Shown: piece by piece, positions 36,103-44,944 of the stretch
How positions within the stretch are numbered: the stretch's first letter is position 1
How the letters are laid out: each line of letters starts with the position of its first letter
Source: Pseudolysobacter sp964466115
Lineage (GTDB): Bacteria; Pseudomonadota; Gammaproteobacteria; Xanthomonadales; Rhodanobacteraceae
DNA length: 64,000 nt
Assembly (NCBI GenBank): GCA_964466115.1
Contig: CAYXMH010000013.1
Location: 15,155-79,154, forward strand
Reading direction: 5' to 3'
The notes under the pieces: generated by a model
Seen by the model: only the letters and a program-made list of their open reading frames with translations
Database searches by the model: none
What the model was told of the DNA's origin: nothing
Position numbers and translations under genes: made by a program

Positions 36103-37122
36103 TCAGCGCGGGGATAAATGCACCAATAATTGCTGCATGAGAGGCTCACGCACTTCCCTCTCTGGAACGCCTTCCAGCGCGGCGCGGCAGAACGCCTCCG
36201 TTAATAAACGGCGCGCTTGCTCCAACGGCATCCCGCGTGCGCGAAGATAGAACAACGAATGCTCATCCAACTGCCCGACGGTGGCTCCATGACTGGCCTT
36301 CACATCGTCGGTATGGATTTCCAACATCGGCTTTGTATCAATTTCGGCATGCGCCGACAACAATAAATTCTTATTCGATAGCTGTGCTTGAGAACCATCC
36401 GCACCAGCAGCGATCGCAATTGCACCGTGAAATAAACCATGCGAACGGCCATTGGCGACGCCACGCCACAGCACTTCACTGGCGGTATCTCGAGCTTGAT
36501 GTTCAATCGCAATTCGGGTTTCGTTGCGCTGCCGACCTTGCAGCGCAAATACGCCATGCGCCACACATCCTGCTCGCGCCCCAGCCAGCTTGATATTGAG
36601 TTCATGCAGCGCAGAACCCGCGCCAATATCAAGATCGTGAAAATTCAACTGCGCATCTTGCGCCAAGCTGAAATCATTGCGTTGATTAAGCGTCGCGTTA
36701 AACGAAGCGGCTTGCATTCGGGTATAACGCAAATGCCCACGACCCACGGAAATTGTATTGGCAATTGTGCCGCTACTTTGCGTATCCGACTCACTGATGT
36801 GCTGCTCAACCAGATGCTGATAGCCTCCATCCAACTCGATGGTATTGTTTACCCGCCACTCCACGGACGATGGATTCGGAGCATGCACGAACAACAGATG
36901 CAACAAATCCATACGCCCCGAGCTTAAACGCAAGTGCACGCCACCATCCGATAAAGGCTCAAGCTGAAACTGCGGCAATGGCTCCCACTGTGAATGCTGT
37001 TGCGAGAAACGGCCGTTAATAAATACTATCCGGTGTTTTTGCGCGACGCTTAAGCCAAGACGCTTTTCCGCAGCAGTGAAAAACGGTTCCATGGTTTTAA
37101 GTTGTTGTTCAACAACGCTCAT
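36103..37122 (-). CDS. sufD: SufD, Fe-S assembly scaffold subunit
   Basis: A 339-residue subunit of the SufBC2D complex. The C-terminal core shows the SufB/D beta-helix and closing segment: LSAHAEIDTKPMLEIHTDDVKASHGATVGQLDEHSLFYLRARGM (in parts, EIHTDDVKASHGATVG and LFYLRARGM). The His in SHGATVG is the conserved cluster-assembly residue. It is short at the N-terminus compared with the 420-residue E. coli SufD. ATGA overlap with sufC upstream shows coupling. Confidence 0.95.
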   Translation of the reverse strand: MSVVEQQLKTMEPFFTAAEKRLGLSVAQKHRIVFINGRFSQQHSQWEPLPQFQLEPLSDGGVHLRLSSGRMDLLHLLFVHAPNPSSVEWRVNNTIELDGGYQHLVEQHISESDTQSSGTIANTISVGRGHLRYTRMQAASFNATLNQRNDFSLAQDAQLNFHDLDIGAGSALHELNIKLAGARAGCVAHGVFALQGRQRNETRIAIEHQARDTASEVLWRGVANGRSHGLFHGAIAIAAGADGSQAQLSNKNLLLSAHAEIDTKPMLEIHTDDVKASHGATVGQLDEHSLFYLRARGMPLEQARRLLTEAFCRAALEGVPEREVREPLMQQLLVHLSPR

Positions 37123-37889
37123 GACAACAGCGCCGCCTCTTCAAGCCGACGCTCCCGCAACCACGCGTAGCCTTGCTCTTCCAATCGCCGCGCCAACGTC
37201 TGGTCACCGCTTTGCACAATTTTCCCGTCCGACAACACGTGCACAAAATCCGGAACGATGTAATCGAGCAAGCGCTGATAGTGCGTAATAACGATGAAAG
37301 CGCGCGCCGGATCGCGCAATCGATTGACCCCATCGGCAACCAATTTCAACGCGTCGATATCAAGGCCGGAATCGGTTTCATCGAGTATCGCCAATTTCGG
37401 CTCCAGCAGCGCCATCTGAAAAATCTCGTTGCGCTTTTTTTCGCCGCCCGAGAACCCTTCGTTCACGGCACGATGCAAAAGATCGTCGGAAACGTGCAGC
37501 ACCGAGAGCGTTTCCCGCACCAGCTTCAGGAATTGCATCGAATCCAACTCGGGTTCGCCGCGGTGGTTGCGTTGCGCATTTAAGGCAGCGCGCAAAAAAT
37601 AGGTGTTATTAACCCCCGGAATTTCAACCGGGTATTGGAACGCCAAAAACACCCCTTCCGCCGCGCGCACTTCGGGGGCAAGCTCCAGCAGATTGCGTCC
37701 ATTGTATTCAATGGAGCCTTCACTGACCTCGTAGCCTTCCCGCCCCGCCAGAACATAGCCCAGGGTGGATTTACCCGCTCCGTTTGGGCCCATGATTGCG
37801 TGCACTTCGCCGGGTTTCACGCTGAGCGAGAGACCTTTCAGGATCTCCTTTCCGGCAACCCGAACATGCAGGTTTTCAATTTTCAACAT
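37119..37889 (-). CDS. sufC: SufC, ATPase of the SufBCD complex
   Basis: A 256-residue ABC-type ATPase. Walker A MGPNGAGKSTL, Q-loop AFQYPVEIPG, signature FSGGEKKRNE, Walker B LAILDETDSGLDIDAL and switch His in VITHYQRLLDYI. It binds SufB and SufD and drives the conformational change that builds the cluster. I use ATG 37889 (MLKIENLHV), with GGGA six bases upstream of the preceding codons; upstream in-frame codons to 37922 overlap the sufB end and look non-homologous. Confidence 0.97.
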   Translation of the reverse strand: MLKIENLHVRVAGKEILKGLSLSVKPGEVHAIMGPNGAGKSTLGYVLAGREGYEVSEGSIEYNGRNLLELAPEVRAAEGVFLAFQYPVEIPGVNNTYFLRAALNAQRNHRGEPELDSMQFLKLVRETLSVLHVSDDLLHRAVNEGFSGGEKKRNEIFQMALLEPKLAILDETDSGLDIDALKLVADGVNRLRDPARAFIVITHYQRLLDYIVPDFVHVLSDGKIVQSGDQTLARRLEEQGYAWLRERRLEEAALLS

Positions 37890-37908
37890 AGCCATTCCCT
37901 TTTCACAC

Positions 37909-39348
37909 TCATCCCACCGCACCTTCTAAACTGACTTCCAGCAGCTTCTTCGCCTCTACCGCAAATTCCATCGGCAGCTCTTTAAATACGACTTTACAAA
38001 AACCATCGACAATCAAACTGATCGCGTTTTCTTGGCTGATGCCGCGCGCTCGACAATAAAACAATTGCGCATCGGAAATTTTCGATGTGGTTGCTTCATG
38101 CTCGACGATGGCGCTTGGGTGTTGCACGTCGATATGCGGAAACGTATGCGCACCGCAGGTTTTTCCGATCAGCAACGAATCGCATTGAGTATAGTTGCGC
38201 GCACCTTGCGCATTTTTTCCAACCTTAACCAAACCGCGATAAGAGTTCTGGCCGCGTCCCGCGGAAATGCCTTTCGATATGATTTTGCTTTTGGTGTTTT
38301 TCCCAACATGGATCATCTTGGTGCCGGTATCCGCCTGCTGGCGATGATGGGTTAACGCCACCGAATAAAACTCGCCCGAAGAATGATCGCCGAGCAATAC
38401 GCAGCTTGGGTATTTCCAAGTGATGGCCGAACCGGTTTCCACTTGCGTCCAAGAGATGCGCGAATGCGCGCCGCGGCATTCGCCGCGTTTGGTGACGAAA
38501 TTATAAATGCCGCCGACGCCGTTTTCATCGCCGGGATACCAATTTTGCACGGTCGAATATTTGATATTCGCATTCTCGAGTGCTACCAATTCAACCACCG
38601 CCGCATGCAATTGATTTTCATCGCGCATCGGGGCGGTACAGCCTTCGAGATAACTCACGCTGGCACCGTCTTCGGCGATGATTAAAGTGCGCTCGAATTG
38701 GCCGGTATCGCGCGCGTTGATGCGAAAATACGTGCTCAACTCCATCGGACAGCGCGTGCCTTTCGGAATAAACACGAAACTGCCATCGGAAAACACCGCC
38801 GAATTCAGCGCGGCAAAATAATTATCGCGCGCAGGCACCACGGTGCCCAAATAACGCCGCACCAGTTCCGGATGCTCGCGCACCGCTTCCGAAAACGAGC
38901 AAAAAATCACGCCGGCTGCGGCAAGCTCTTTTTTAAACGTCGTCCCCACCGATACCGAATCGAACACAGCGTCCACCGCCACACCGGCCAAGCGCGCGCG
39001 CTCATGCAATGGCACGCCGAGTTTCTCATACGTTTCCAACAATTTCGGATCGACATCCGCCAACGATTTCGGCCCCTGTTTGGGTGCTGCGAAATAACTG
39101 ATGGCCTGAAAATCGATCGGCGCGATCTCAAGCTTCGCCCATTGCGGCGGCGTCATCGTCAACCAATGCCGATACGCGGCCAAACGCCACTGCGTCATCC
39201 ATTCCGGCTCGCCTTTCTTGGCCGAAATCAAACGCACGACGTTTTCATTCAAGCCCGGGGGTACGATCTCGGTTTCGATGTCGGTGACGAAACCGTGCTG
39301 GTAGCGGCGGTTGAGGAGATTTTCGACTTCGGAGCGATCGCTGTTCAT
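37909..39348 (-). CDS. sufB: SufB, main Fe-S assembly scaffold
   Basis: A 479-residue scaffold. Family landmarks: PEWMTQWRLAAYRHWL, GTVVPARDNYFAALNSAVFSDGSFVFIPKG (in parts), YLEGCTAPM, the Cys in CDSLLIGKTCGAHTFPHI, and EHEATTSKISDAQLFYCRARGIS. It is the site where sulfide and iron are assembled with SufC and SufD. ATG 39348 (MNSDRSEVE) is chosen as start; the 10 upstream codons read back toward the regulator gene. It follows the Rrf2 regulator by 13 bases. Confidence 0.97.
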   Translation of the reverse strand: MNSDRSEVENLLNRRYQHGFVTDIETEIVPPGLNENVVRLISAKKGEPEWMTQWRLAAYRHWLTMTPPQWAKLEIAPIDFQAISYFAAPKQGPKSLADVDPKLLETYEKLGVPLHERARLAGVAVDAVFDSVSVGTTFKKELAAAGVIFCSFSEAVREHPELVRRYLGTVVPARDNYFAALNSAVFSDGSFVFIPKGTRCPMELSTYFRINARDTGQFERTLIIAEDGASVSYLEGCTAPMRDENQLHAAVVELVALENANIKYSTVQNWYPGDENGVGGIYNFVTKRGECRGAHSRISWTQVETGSAITWKYPSCVLLGDHSSGEFYSVALTHHRQQADTGTKMIHVGKNTKSKIISKGISAGRGQNSYRGLVKVGKNAQGARNYTQCDSLLIGKTCGAHTFPHIDVQHPSAIVEHEATTSKISDAQLFYCRARGISQENAISLIVDGFCKVVFKELPMEFAVEAKKLLEVSLEGAVG

Positions 39349-39361
39349 CGGTGTTGGTGAC

Positions 39362-39820
39362 TCAAGTAATCGCCACACGCAACGGGATGAATTTCCCGTG
39401 CGCCGGCGTTGGAGCTGCGGCGGGTTTCAACATCTCGGCCAAGGTGATGCCTTTCAGCACGGTCTCGATCACATCGCTGATGCGACGCCAATTGCCGCGC
39501 ACACCGCAATGCGACTCATGGCCACAACTTCCCGCATGCGCGCTGCATTGGGTCATGCCAAACGGGCCTTCAATGGCAGCGACAATGTCCGCCACGCTGA
39601 TCGCGTGCGGCGTGCGCGCCAAACGATAGCCTCCCGTAACACCCCGAAATGACTCCACCAGATGCGCGCGCCCGAGCTGTTTCAGCAGCTTGCTGACTGT
39701 GGGCAACTCAAGATGAGTGCGCTCGGCCAATGCCACCGCGCTGTGTATCATCTGCGGCTGCTCCGCCAGGCAAGTCATCAAGCGCGTGGCGTAATCGGTG
39801 AGTTTACTGATTCGCAACAT
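39362..39820 (-). CDS. Rrf2-family regulator of the suf operon
   Basis: A 152-residue winged-helix protein of the IscR/SufR-like group. DNA-binding part: MLRISKLTDYATRLM, LPTVSKLLKQLGRAHLVES, RGVTGGYRLAR. Three Cys, 92, 99 and 105 in the segment QCSAHAGSCGHESHC, match the cluster-binding site of Rrf2 sensors; the cluster probably is [2Fe-2S]. First gene of the operon with its operator directly upstream. It should repress suf when Fe-S supply is good and release it under shortage. Confidence 0.93.
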   Translation of the reverse strand: MLRISKLTDYATRLMTCLAEQPQMIHSAVALAERTHLELPTVSKLLKQLGRAHLVESFRGVTGGYRLARTPHAISVADIVAAIEGPFGMTQCSAHAGSCGHESHCGVRGNWRRISDVIETVLKGITLAEMLKPAAAPTPAHGKFIPLRVAIT

Positions 39821-39829
39821 ACATCCACC

Positions 39830-39873
39830 TTAAATCGTACTGAAATAGTACGATTTAAAGGCTTTTGCGTCAA
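39830..39873 (-). promoter_or_regulatory. suf promoter with overlapping Rrf2-type operator
   Basis: TTAAATCGTAC (39830-39840) and GTACGATTTAA (39848-39858) form perfect 11-base arms around a 7-base spacer. The form resembles IscR type 1 sites (GACT...AGTC arms around an AT-rich centre). Read leftwards, TTGACG (39873-39868), a 17-base spacer and TACTAT (39850-39845) make a good sigma-70 promoter. The -10 box lies within the palindrome, so bound regulator would block it. The sufR-like start is 10 bases downstream. Confidence 0.85.
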
Positions 39874-39944
39874 ACTTAAACGCTGGGCTGTTCAGACTAT
39901 GGGGCGGTTCAGCTATCCTCGCGCTACACCCCTGAGCCAGTGTT

Positions 39945-40949
39945 ATGACGAAATCCGAACGCCAGCAAAACCTCACCGCGTGGGTTGCATCGCAATTGGG
40001 TGAGGCATCCGCCACGCTTGAGCGTGCATCGTCCGACGCCAGTTTTCGCAGTTATTGGCGGGTGTGCAAACATCGCGACAGCTACATCGTCATGGATGCG
40101 CCGCCAGACAAAGAAGACGTGCGTCCTTGGCTCGATGTGGCGCAGCGATTGCGCGCCGCAAACCTCAACGCACCGGAAGTATTGGCTCAAGACTTGGAAC
40201 AAGGATTTCTATTGATCGGTGATCTTGGTACACGCACTTATTTACCACAGCTCAATCTTAAGAGCGTGGATATTTTATACAACGATGCATTAAACGCTCT
40301 GTTCATTATGCAAAGCAGGGTACAAACCGCTGGTTTACCGCTGTATGATGAGCCGCGTTTAGTAGCGGAATTGGAATTGTTCCCAACCTGGTTCCTGCAA
40401 CGGCACCTCGGCCACACCTTAAGTTGCGGCGAATGGGACGTCGTTGAAGCGGCGTTTCGCCTGGTGTTGAATTCGGCACTCGCGCAGCCTTTAAGTTTCG
40501 TCCATCGCGACTATCACAGTCGCAATTTGTTGGTCACCGAGGATAACAATCCCGGAATTATCGATTTCCAAGACGCAGTAGTAGGACCTATTACCTATGA
40601 TCTTGTATCGCTGCTGCGCGATTGCTACGTCGCTTGGCCGCAACCGCGCGTGGAAACGTGGGTTGAGGAATACCGGCAACGTCTGCACCATGCCGGCCTT
40701 ATTCACGCGCAACCGCAGCAATTTCGGTGCTGGTTTGATCTTATGGGACTGCAACGGCACATCAAGGTACTGGGAATTTTCTGCCGCCTTTGGTATCGCG
40801 ATGGTAAATCGGGATACCTATCCGATTTACCATTGGTATTACATTATACTTTGTCGATAGCAAAGCAATATCCAGAGCTTATCGAGTTCGCTCATTTGGT
40901 CGAACATGCAATTAACGGGCGTGATGTCACCCAGGTTGCCAGGCAATGA
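39945..40949 (+). CDS. amgK: Anomeric MurNAc/GlcNAc kinase
   Basis: A 334-residue aminoglycoside-phosphotransferase-fold kinase. Motifs: TLERASSDASFRSYWRV (nucleotide loop), FVHRDYHSRNLLV (catalytic loop with Asp) and GIIDFQDAVVGPITYDLVSLLRDCYVAW (metal Asp, in parts). With MurU it recycles MurNAc to UDP-MurNAc, bypassing de novo synthesis and giving intrinsic fosfomycin tolerance in pseudomonads. ATGA overlap with murU. Divergent from the suf operon. Confidence 0.93.
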   Translation: MTKSERQQNLTAWVASQLGEASATLERASSDASFRSYWRVCKHRDSYIVMDAPPDKEDVRPWLDVAQRLRAANLNAPEVLAQDLEQGFLLIGDLGTRTYLPQLNLKSVDILYNDALNALFIMQSRVQTAGLPLYDEPRLVAELELFPTWFLQRHLGHTLSCGEWDVVEAAFRLVLNSALAQPLSFVHRDYHSRNLLVTEDNNPGIIDFQDAVVGPITYDLVSLLRDCYVAWPQPRVETWVEEYRQRLHHAGLIHAQPQQFRCWFDLMGLQRHIKVLGIFCRLWYRDGKSGYLSDLPLVLHYTLSIAKQYPELIEFAHLVEHAINGRDVTQVARQ

Positions 40950-41635
40950 CGCTAACCCATGCACTGATCTTCGCCGCCGGCAAGGGCGATCGCATGCGTC
41001 CCTTGACTGACCATACGCCCAAACCCCTGCTTAAGGTTGCAGATAAGCCACTGATTGTTTGGCATCTGGAAAAGCTCCGCGCAATCGGTGTACGCAATGT
41101 GGTCATCAACACCTCGCATTTGAGTGAGCAGTTTCCGGCCACATTAGGCGATGGCTCACGCTGGGAATTGGTGATTCATTACCGCTATGAAGGCACGGAA
41201 CCGTTGGAAACCGGTGGCGGAATGCTAAACGCGTTGCCCCTCTTGGGCCACGCGCCGTTTCTCGTTGTGAACGGCGATATCTGGTGTGATCTGGATTTTT
41301 CTACCTTGCCCCAGGAGCCGGACGCACTGGCGCATTTAATCGTGACCAACAATCCGTCGCATAATCCAGACGGAGATTTCGTACTGCGCGATGGCCGTCT
41401 ATTCGATGAGCCGGCGCCACGCTCAACGTTTGCCGGCATCGGCGTTTATCGCCCCGAACTTTTGGCCGCACTTGAACCTGGCAAATACAGCATCGTGCCG
41501 ACCTTACGCAAAGCGATGCGCGCGGGCCAAGTCAGCGGTGCGCTGTTCCAGGGTGCTTGGTGGGATGTCGGTACGCCGCAGCGATTGGCGCAATTGGATG
41601 CGTATTTGCGAAAGAAAGGCATGCAAAGCCATTGA
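40946..41635 (+). CDS. murU: MurNAc-1-phosphate uridylyltransferase
   Basis: A 229-residue nucleotidyltransferase. The N-terminal signature is ALIFAAGKGDRMRPLTDHTPKPLLKVADKPLI (in parts, AAGKGDRMRPLT and PKPLLKV), and VNGDIWCDLDF carries the metal Asp. The end WWDVGTPQRLAQLD is typical. It uses UTP to make UDP-MurNAc. It overlaps amgK by four bases. Its length fits MurU (about 225) rather than larger glucose-1-phosphate enzymes. Convergent with hda. Confidence 0.93.
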   Translation: MTLTHALIFAAGKGDRMRPLTDHTPKPLLKVADKPLIVWHLEKLRAIGVRNVVINTSHLSEQFPATLGDGSRWELVIHYRYEGTEPLETGGGMLNALPLLGHAPFLVVNGDIWCDLDFSTLPQEPDALAHLIVTNNPSHNPDGDFVLRDGRLFDEPAPRSTFAGIGVYRPELLAALEPGKYSIVPTLRKAMRAGQVSGALFQGAWWDVGTPQRLAQLDAYLRKKGMQSH

Positions 41636-41649
41636 ACAAACGCCTCAAC

Positions 41650-42345
41650 TCACTGCTCCAGCATCTGCCGCAAAAATGGCACGGTAATGCGCCGCTTAGC
41701 GGCCAAACTTTCGCGATCAAGGCGCTCCAGTAACCCCGTCAAGGTTCCCAGGTCGCGAGCATAGCGGGTCAATAAATAATCCAACACAGCATCGTCCAGC
41801 GCCAGGCCGCGAGCATTGGCCCGCTGGCTGAGCGCGGCGCGGCGCTCACTGTCCGTCAGCGGCTTCAGCTGCACTTGAGTGCAGCTTGCTAAACGGGATA
41901 TCAAATCCGGCAATGCTAAACCGATCTGCGTCGGCGCACCTTTAGCCGAAAAGATCAACGTCGATTGCTCCGCCCGACAGCGATTGTATAAATCGAACAG
42001 CGCGTGCTCGGCTTCCGGTTGGCGCACCAGCGCATCCACGTCGTCGATGCACAGCAGTGCGCTGCCGCCGAAGGCACGAATCGCGCTGGCTGGTTGATCA
42101 TGCAAATTCGTCAGCGTGAGGTATTGTGCCGAAACCTTAGCTTCGCTGGCCGCCGCGCAAGCAGCGATCAAAAGATGGGTTTTACCCGATCCCGCCGAAC
42201 CAGAAACGAATACCCAAGGGGCTGCAGCCGTCGTCGCGGCGTGCCTTATCGATGCGACACTGGCTTCATTTTCACCGACGGTATAGGTTTCAAAGCGCTG
42301 CTGTGCGGGCCAGCGCAACCGCAATGGCAATTGCCGCACGGTCAA
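41650..42345 (-). CDS. hda: DnaA regulatory inactivator Hda
   Basis: A 231-residue AAA+ protein similar to DnaA domain III. It has a near-N-terminal clamp-binding segment RQLPLRLRWP, Walker A VSGSAGSGKTHLL, Walker B LLCIDDVDAL, and the sensor/lid region LKPLTDSERRAALSQRANARGL (in parts). With the beta clamp it stimulates ATP hydrolysis by DnaA after replication starts. It is the last gene of a four-gene operon and overlaps the AI-2E permease gene by four bases, as in many gammaproteobacteria. Confidence 0.93.
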   Translation of the reverse strand: MTVRQLPLRLRWPAQQRFETYTVGENEASVASIRHAATTAAAPWVFVSGSAGSGKTHLLIAACAAASEAKVSAQYLTLTNLHDQPASAIRAFGGSALLCIDDVDALVRQPEAEHALFDLYNRCRAEQSTLIFSAKGAPTQIGLALPDLISRLASCTQVQLKPLTDSERRAALSQRANARGLALDDAVLDYLLTRYARDLGTLTGLLERLDRESLAAKRRITVPFLRQMLEQ

Positions 42346-43520
42346 CTCTTGCGATCCGGCGCGTTGGGCACTTCCGTAACCGCAGCGTTGGGTGCCACCG
42401 ACAGGTCAATCGCCGCATCGACCGTTGTTGTGTGCGTAGCCACCACCACTGGCGAGGTATGCGCCGTTTGATAAAGCTCGCTTGCTCGATAATGCGCATG
42501 CGCAAACCGCATCAACACGGCAACCACAGACGCCATCGGCAACGCCAATAAAACACCGAGAAATCCAAACAATTCACCTCCGGCAAGAATGGCGAAGATC
42601 ACCGCCACCGGGTGCAACCCGATTTTGTCTCCAACCAAACGTGGCACCAAGACATAACTTTCCAGCACATGACCAAGCGCAAACACTCCGAACACGAGCA
42701 GAACGTGCAACCAATCGTGATATTGCAGCAACGCCGCTACCACGCCAGCCAGCACGCCGAGAATCGCACCAAGATACGGCACAAAACTGATTAATCCAGC
42801 GAACACGCCAATCAACGGCCCCACTCCGATACCTACCAGCCACAGGCCAAGACCATAGATCACGCCCATAACCAGCATCACCGAAACTTGGCCGCGCACA
42901 AATGCGCCGAGCACGTCGTCGGATTCGCGGGCAAGTGTTGATACGGTTGGCTCTACCGAGCGCGGCAAAAGCTCACGAATGCGTTCGATTAAGATATCCC
43001 AGTCGCGCAAAAGATAAAATGTCACTACAGGAATAAGAAGCAAATGCGTTATCCAACCGATAATCGCAAGCCCCGATTTAGACACCTGCCCCACCAATGT
43101 TGCAGCAATGCCGCCAGCGGCACGGCCATTTTCCTCCAACATGCTGACCAGTTTGTCGGTTTCTAGAAAATCGGGGGCCAACCCAAAATGCGCCTGCAGC
43201 CATGCGGCCCCATCGGTCCGCAACCAGTTCGACCAAATTGGCAACTCCCGCAACAACGCGTTGATCTGGCCTTCTAAAAACGGTATCACCCACAACAGCA
43301 GCAGCATCACGATCAACAGCATCGCGGCAAACACGATGCAAACCGATCCGCTACGGCCAAGCCCGCGCCGCTCCAACCGATCCACCAGGGGATCGAATAA
43401 ATAGGCGAACATGGCCGCAGTGACAAACGGGGTCAATACGGGGGCGAGCAAATACAACACCACGCCAAGCCCCGCGATCAACGCCAACAGTTGCCAACGC
43501 AGCATAGCCGTAGCGTTCAT
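42342..43520 (-). CDS. AI-2E family permease (PerM-like)
   Basis: A 392-residue inner-membrane protein with about eight helices. N-terminal pair (LLALIAGLGVVLYLLAPVLTPF and FAAMLLIVMLLLLWVIPF, in parts), central amphipathic region, and the C-terminal family block GLISFVPYLGAILGVLAGVVAAL with LVPRLVGDKIGLHPVAVIFAILAGGELFGF (in parts). The C-terminal tail (about 345-392) is hydrophilic and Thr/Val-rich. Transport substrate unknown; some relatives export AI-2 or act as Na+/H+ antiporters. Overlaps both neighbours by four bases. Confidence 0.9.
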   Translation of the reverse strand: MNATAMLRWQLLALIAGLGVVLYLLAPVLTPFVTAAMFAYLFDPLVDRLERRGLGRSGSVCIVFAAMLLIVMLLLLWVIPFLEGQINALLRELPIWSNWLRTDGAAWLQAHFGLAPDFLETDKLVSMLEENGRAAGGIAATLVGQVSKSGLAIIGWITHLLLIPVVTFYLLRDWDILIERIRELLPRSVEPTVSTLARESDDVLGAFVRGQVSVMLVMGVIYGLGLWLVGIGVGPLIGVFAGLISFVPYLGAILGVLAGVVAALLQYHDWLHVLLVFGVFALGHVLESYVLVPRLVGDKIGLHPVAVIFAILAGGELFGFLGVLLALPMASVVAVLMRFAHAHYRASELYQTAHTSPVVVATHTTTVDAAIDLSVAPNAAVTEVPNAPDRKS

Positions 43521-44098
43521 GCACTCCCCTTTTTCTCGTTATTTCTAATGGTACGCAACTGTTGCTGTGCTTTGATTGACCAACGCACGACGTAATCAAC
43601 TCCGCTGATAAGCGTGCTTGCGACCACCAACCAAAGCAATGCGGTAATCCACGTTTCCGAGACCCCAATCCATTGCGTCAATCGCAGCAATTGAGCCAAA
43701 ACATAAGTAATTTGCATGAAAGTGGTAAATTTACTCAAATAAGTCGGTTGCCCGCTGATCGGCCCGATCAAATAGTGATACGCCACGGCGCCGATCACGA
43801 TAACCGCATCCCGCCCCACCACCAACCCGGTTACCCAGAGAGGATGTTGATCCACCAAGCCCAGCGAGATGAAGCACGCGATCAACAGTAGCTTATCGGC
43901 GACCGGGTCCAGGATACCGCCAAGCCAGCTCTGCCAGCCGAAACGTTTGGCCAGGTACCCATCCAGCGCATCGCTAGCCCCCGCAATAGCACTTAAAATT
44001 AAGGCCGGCTCATAGCGTTGTTCACGAATTAACCACGCCACCGGCACCACCAATGCGATGCGCAAAAGGGTGATTAAATTGGGTAGATGGCGCAGCAT
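43517..44098 (-). CDS. pgsA: CDP-alcohol phosphatidyltransferase (PgsA-like)
   Basis: A 193-residue membrane enzyme. The family motif is SDALDGYLAKRFGWQSWLGG, then ILDPVADKLL: D-x2-D-G-x2-A-K..G-x3-D-x3-D, with Lys in place of the usual Arg. Four to six helices. Close to phosphatidylglycerophosphate synthase in length and motif, so it probably makes PGP from CDP-diacylglycerol and glycerol-3-phosphate. Whether it is the sole PgsA of the cell cannot be told. Overlaps the permease gene by four bases. Confidence 0.82.
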   Translation of the reverse strand: MLRHLPNLITLLRIALVVPVAWLIREQRYEPALILSAIAGASDALDGYLAKRFGWQSWLGGILDPVADKLLLIACFISLGLVDQHPLWVTGLVVGRDAVIVIGAVAYHYLIGPISGQPTYLSKFTTFMQITYVLAQLLRLTQWIGVSETWITALLWLVVASTLISGVDYVVRWSIKAQQQLRTIRNNEKKGSA

Positions 44099-44107
44099 GG
44101 ATGGATG

Positions 44108-44791
44108 CTATCGATCGGAAGACTGCAAACTGAGCATCGCATCCACCCCATCGATTGGCGGGTTTGCCTTTACCAAACGCCATGTCGATGCAAGCGCTGG
44201 ATTATCCAACAACGCTTGCAAGCCTGAGCTCAGCGTCAATTTTAGTAATACGCCATCGCCCCGCGCCTGTTCGGACTGCATGTCACGCACCAACTCATTG
44301 CTGCTCAAAGCCCCGACCAGCCGCGCATAATCCTCGGCCGAGCGCACGCCGCTGACCCACACATGATAGCTGCCCGGGTGAGCCGCCACAGCATCGCCGG
44401 TATTCGCGCTACCGGCTTGCGCTAATCCGAGTGTGCGCAACAATTGATTGACCGCATCGCGGTCAAATTGAGCGACTAACGTAAGATGCGTCTGCGGTTG
44501 GCCGTTGTCGGTGACCACATCTTGGCGATATTGATACTGCTGCACATACCGTTCCGCCTCGGCCACTTGGTGCGCGACATCGGGGCGCGCGAAGACGCCG
44601 TTATCCCCCGTTAACCGAATGACGACTTGACCAAGACCGGTTTTCAACGCCTCGGACCGCTCCACATCCGATTGACCATTGACCGGCACTTCGGCGGTAT
44701 AAAGGCTAGGGGGCGCAGCCGCATAACCGACGGTCACAACTAAACCGAGGCCAATCAAGAGAATTTGCTGGATGTATCGGACAGGTGACAT
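44108..44791 (-). CDS. DUF2066 protein, exported
   Basis: A 227-residue protein. Signal peptide about 1-24 (ILLIGLGLVVTVGYAAA). The conserved part starts YTAEVPVNGQSDVERSEALKTGLGQVVIRLTG (in parts, EVPVNGQS and VVIRLTGD), followed by VQQYQYR and an AQFDRDAVNQLLRTLGLA segment. The family occurs in this spot upstream of pgsA/perM/hda in Lysobacterales. Role unknown. First gene of the operon; a divergent promoter region of 153 bases separates it from purM. Confidence 0.88.
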   Translation of the reverse strand: MSPVRYIQQILLIGLGLVVTVGYAAAPPSLYTAEVPVNGQSDVERSEALKTGLGQVVIRLTGDNGVFARPDVAHQVAEAERYVQQYQYRQDVVTDNGQPQTHLTLVAQFDRDAVNQLLRTLGLAQAGSANTGDAVAAHPGSYHVWVSGVRSAEDYARLVGALSSNELVRDMQSEQARGDGVLLKLTLSSGLQALLDNPALASTWRLVKANPPIDGVDAMLSLQSSDR

Positions 44792-44944
44792 AGCGCTCCA
44801 AGGCCACGTTGATATAAGGCCGTTTCAGTCTGCCGAAACGAGGGCAATACGTCCACCGGCGGGTCTTACAACAAAAGGGACGAGCGCTCGGTCCGTATCT
44901 TGATTATTATGCGCCTCCTAGCTCCTTAAATTCACCTGAAACGT

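Noticed and set aside
38698..39360. A 220-codon frame opposite sufB
   Set aside because: Antisense to sufB, extremely Arg/His-rich, no ribosome site.
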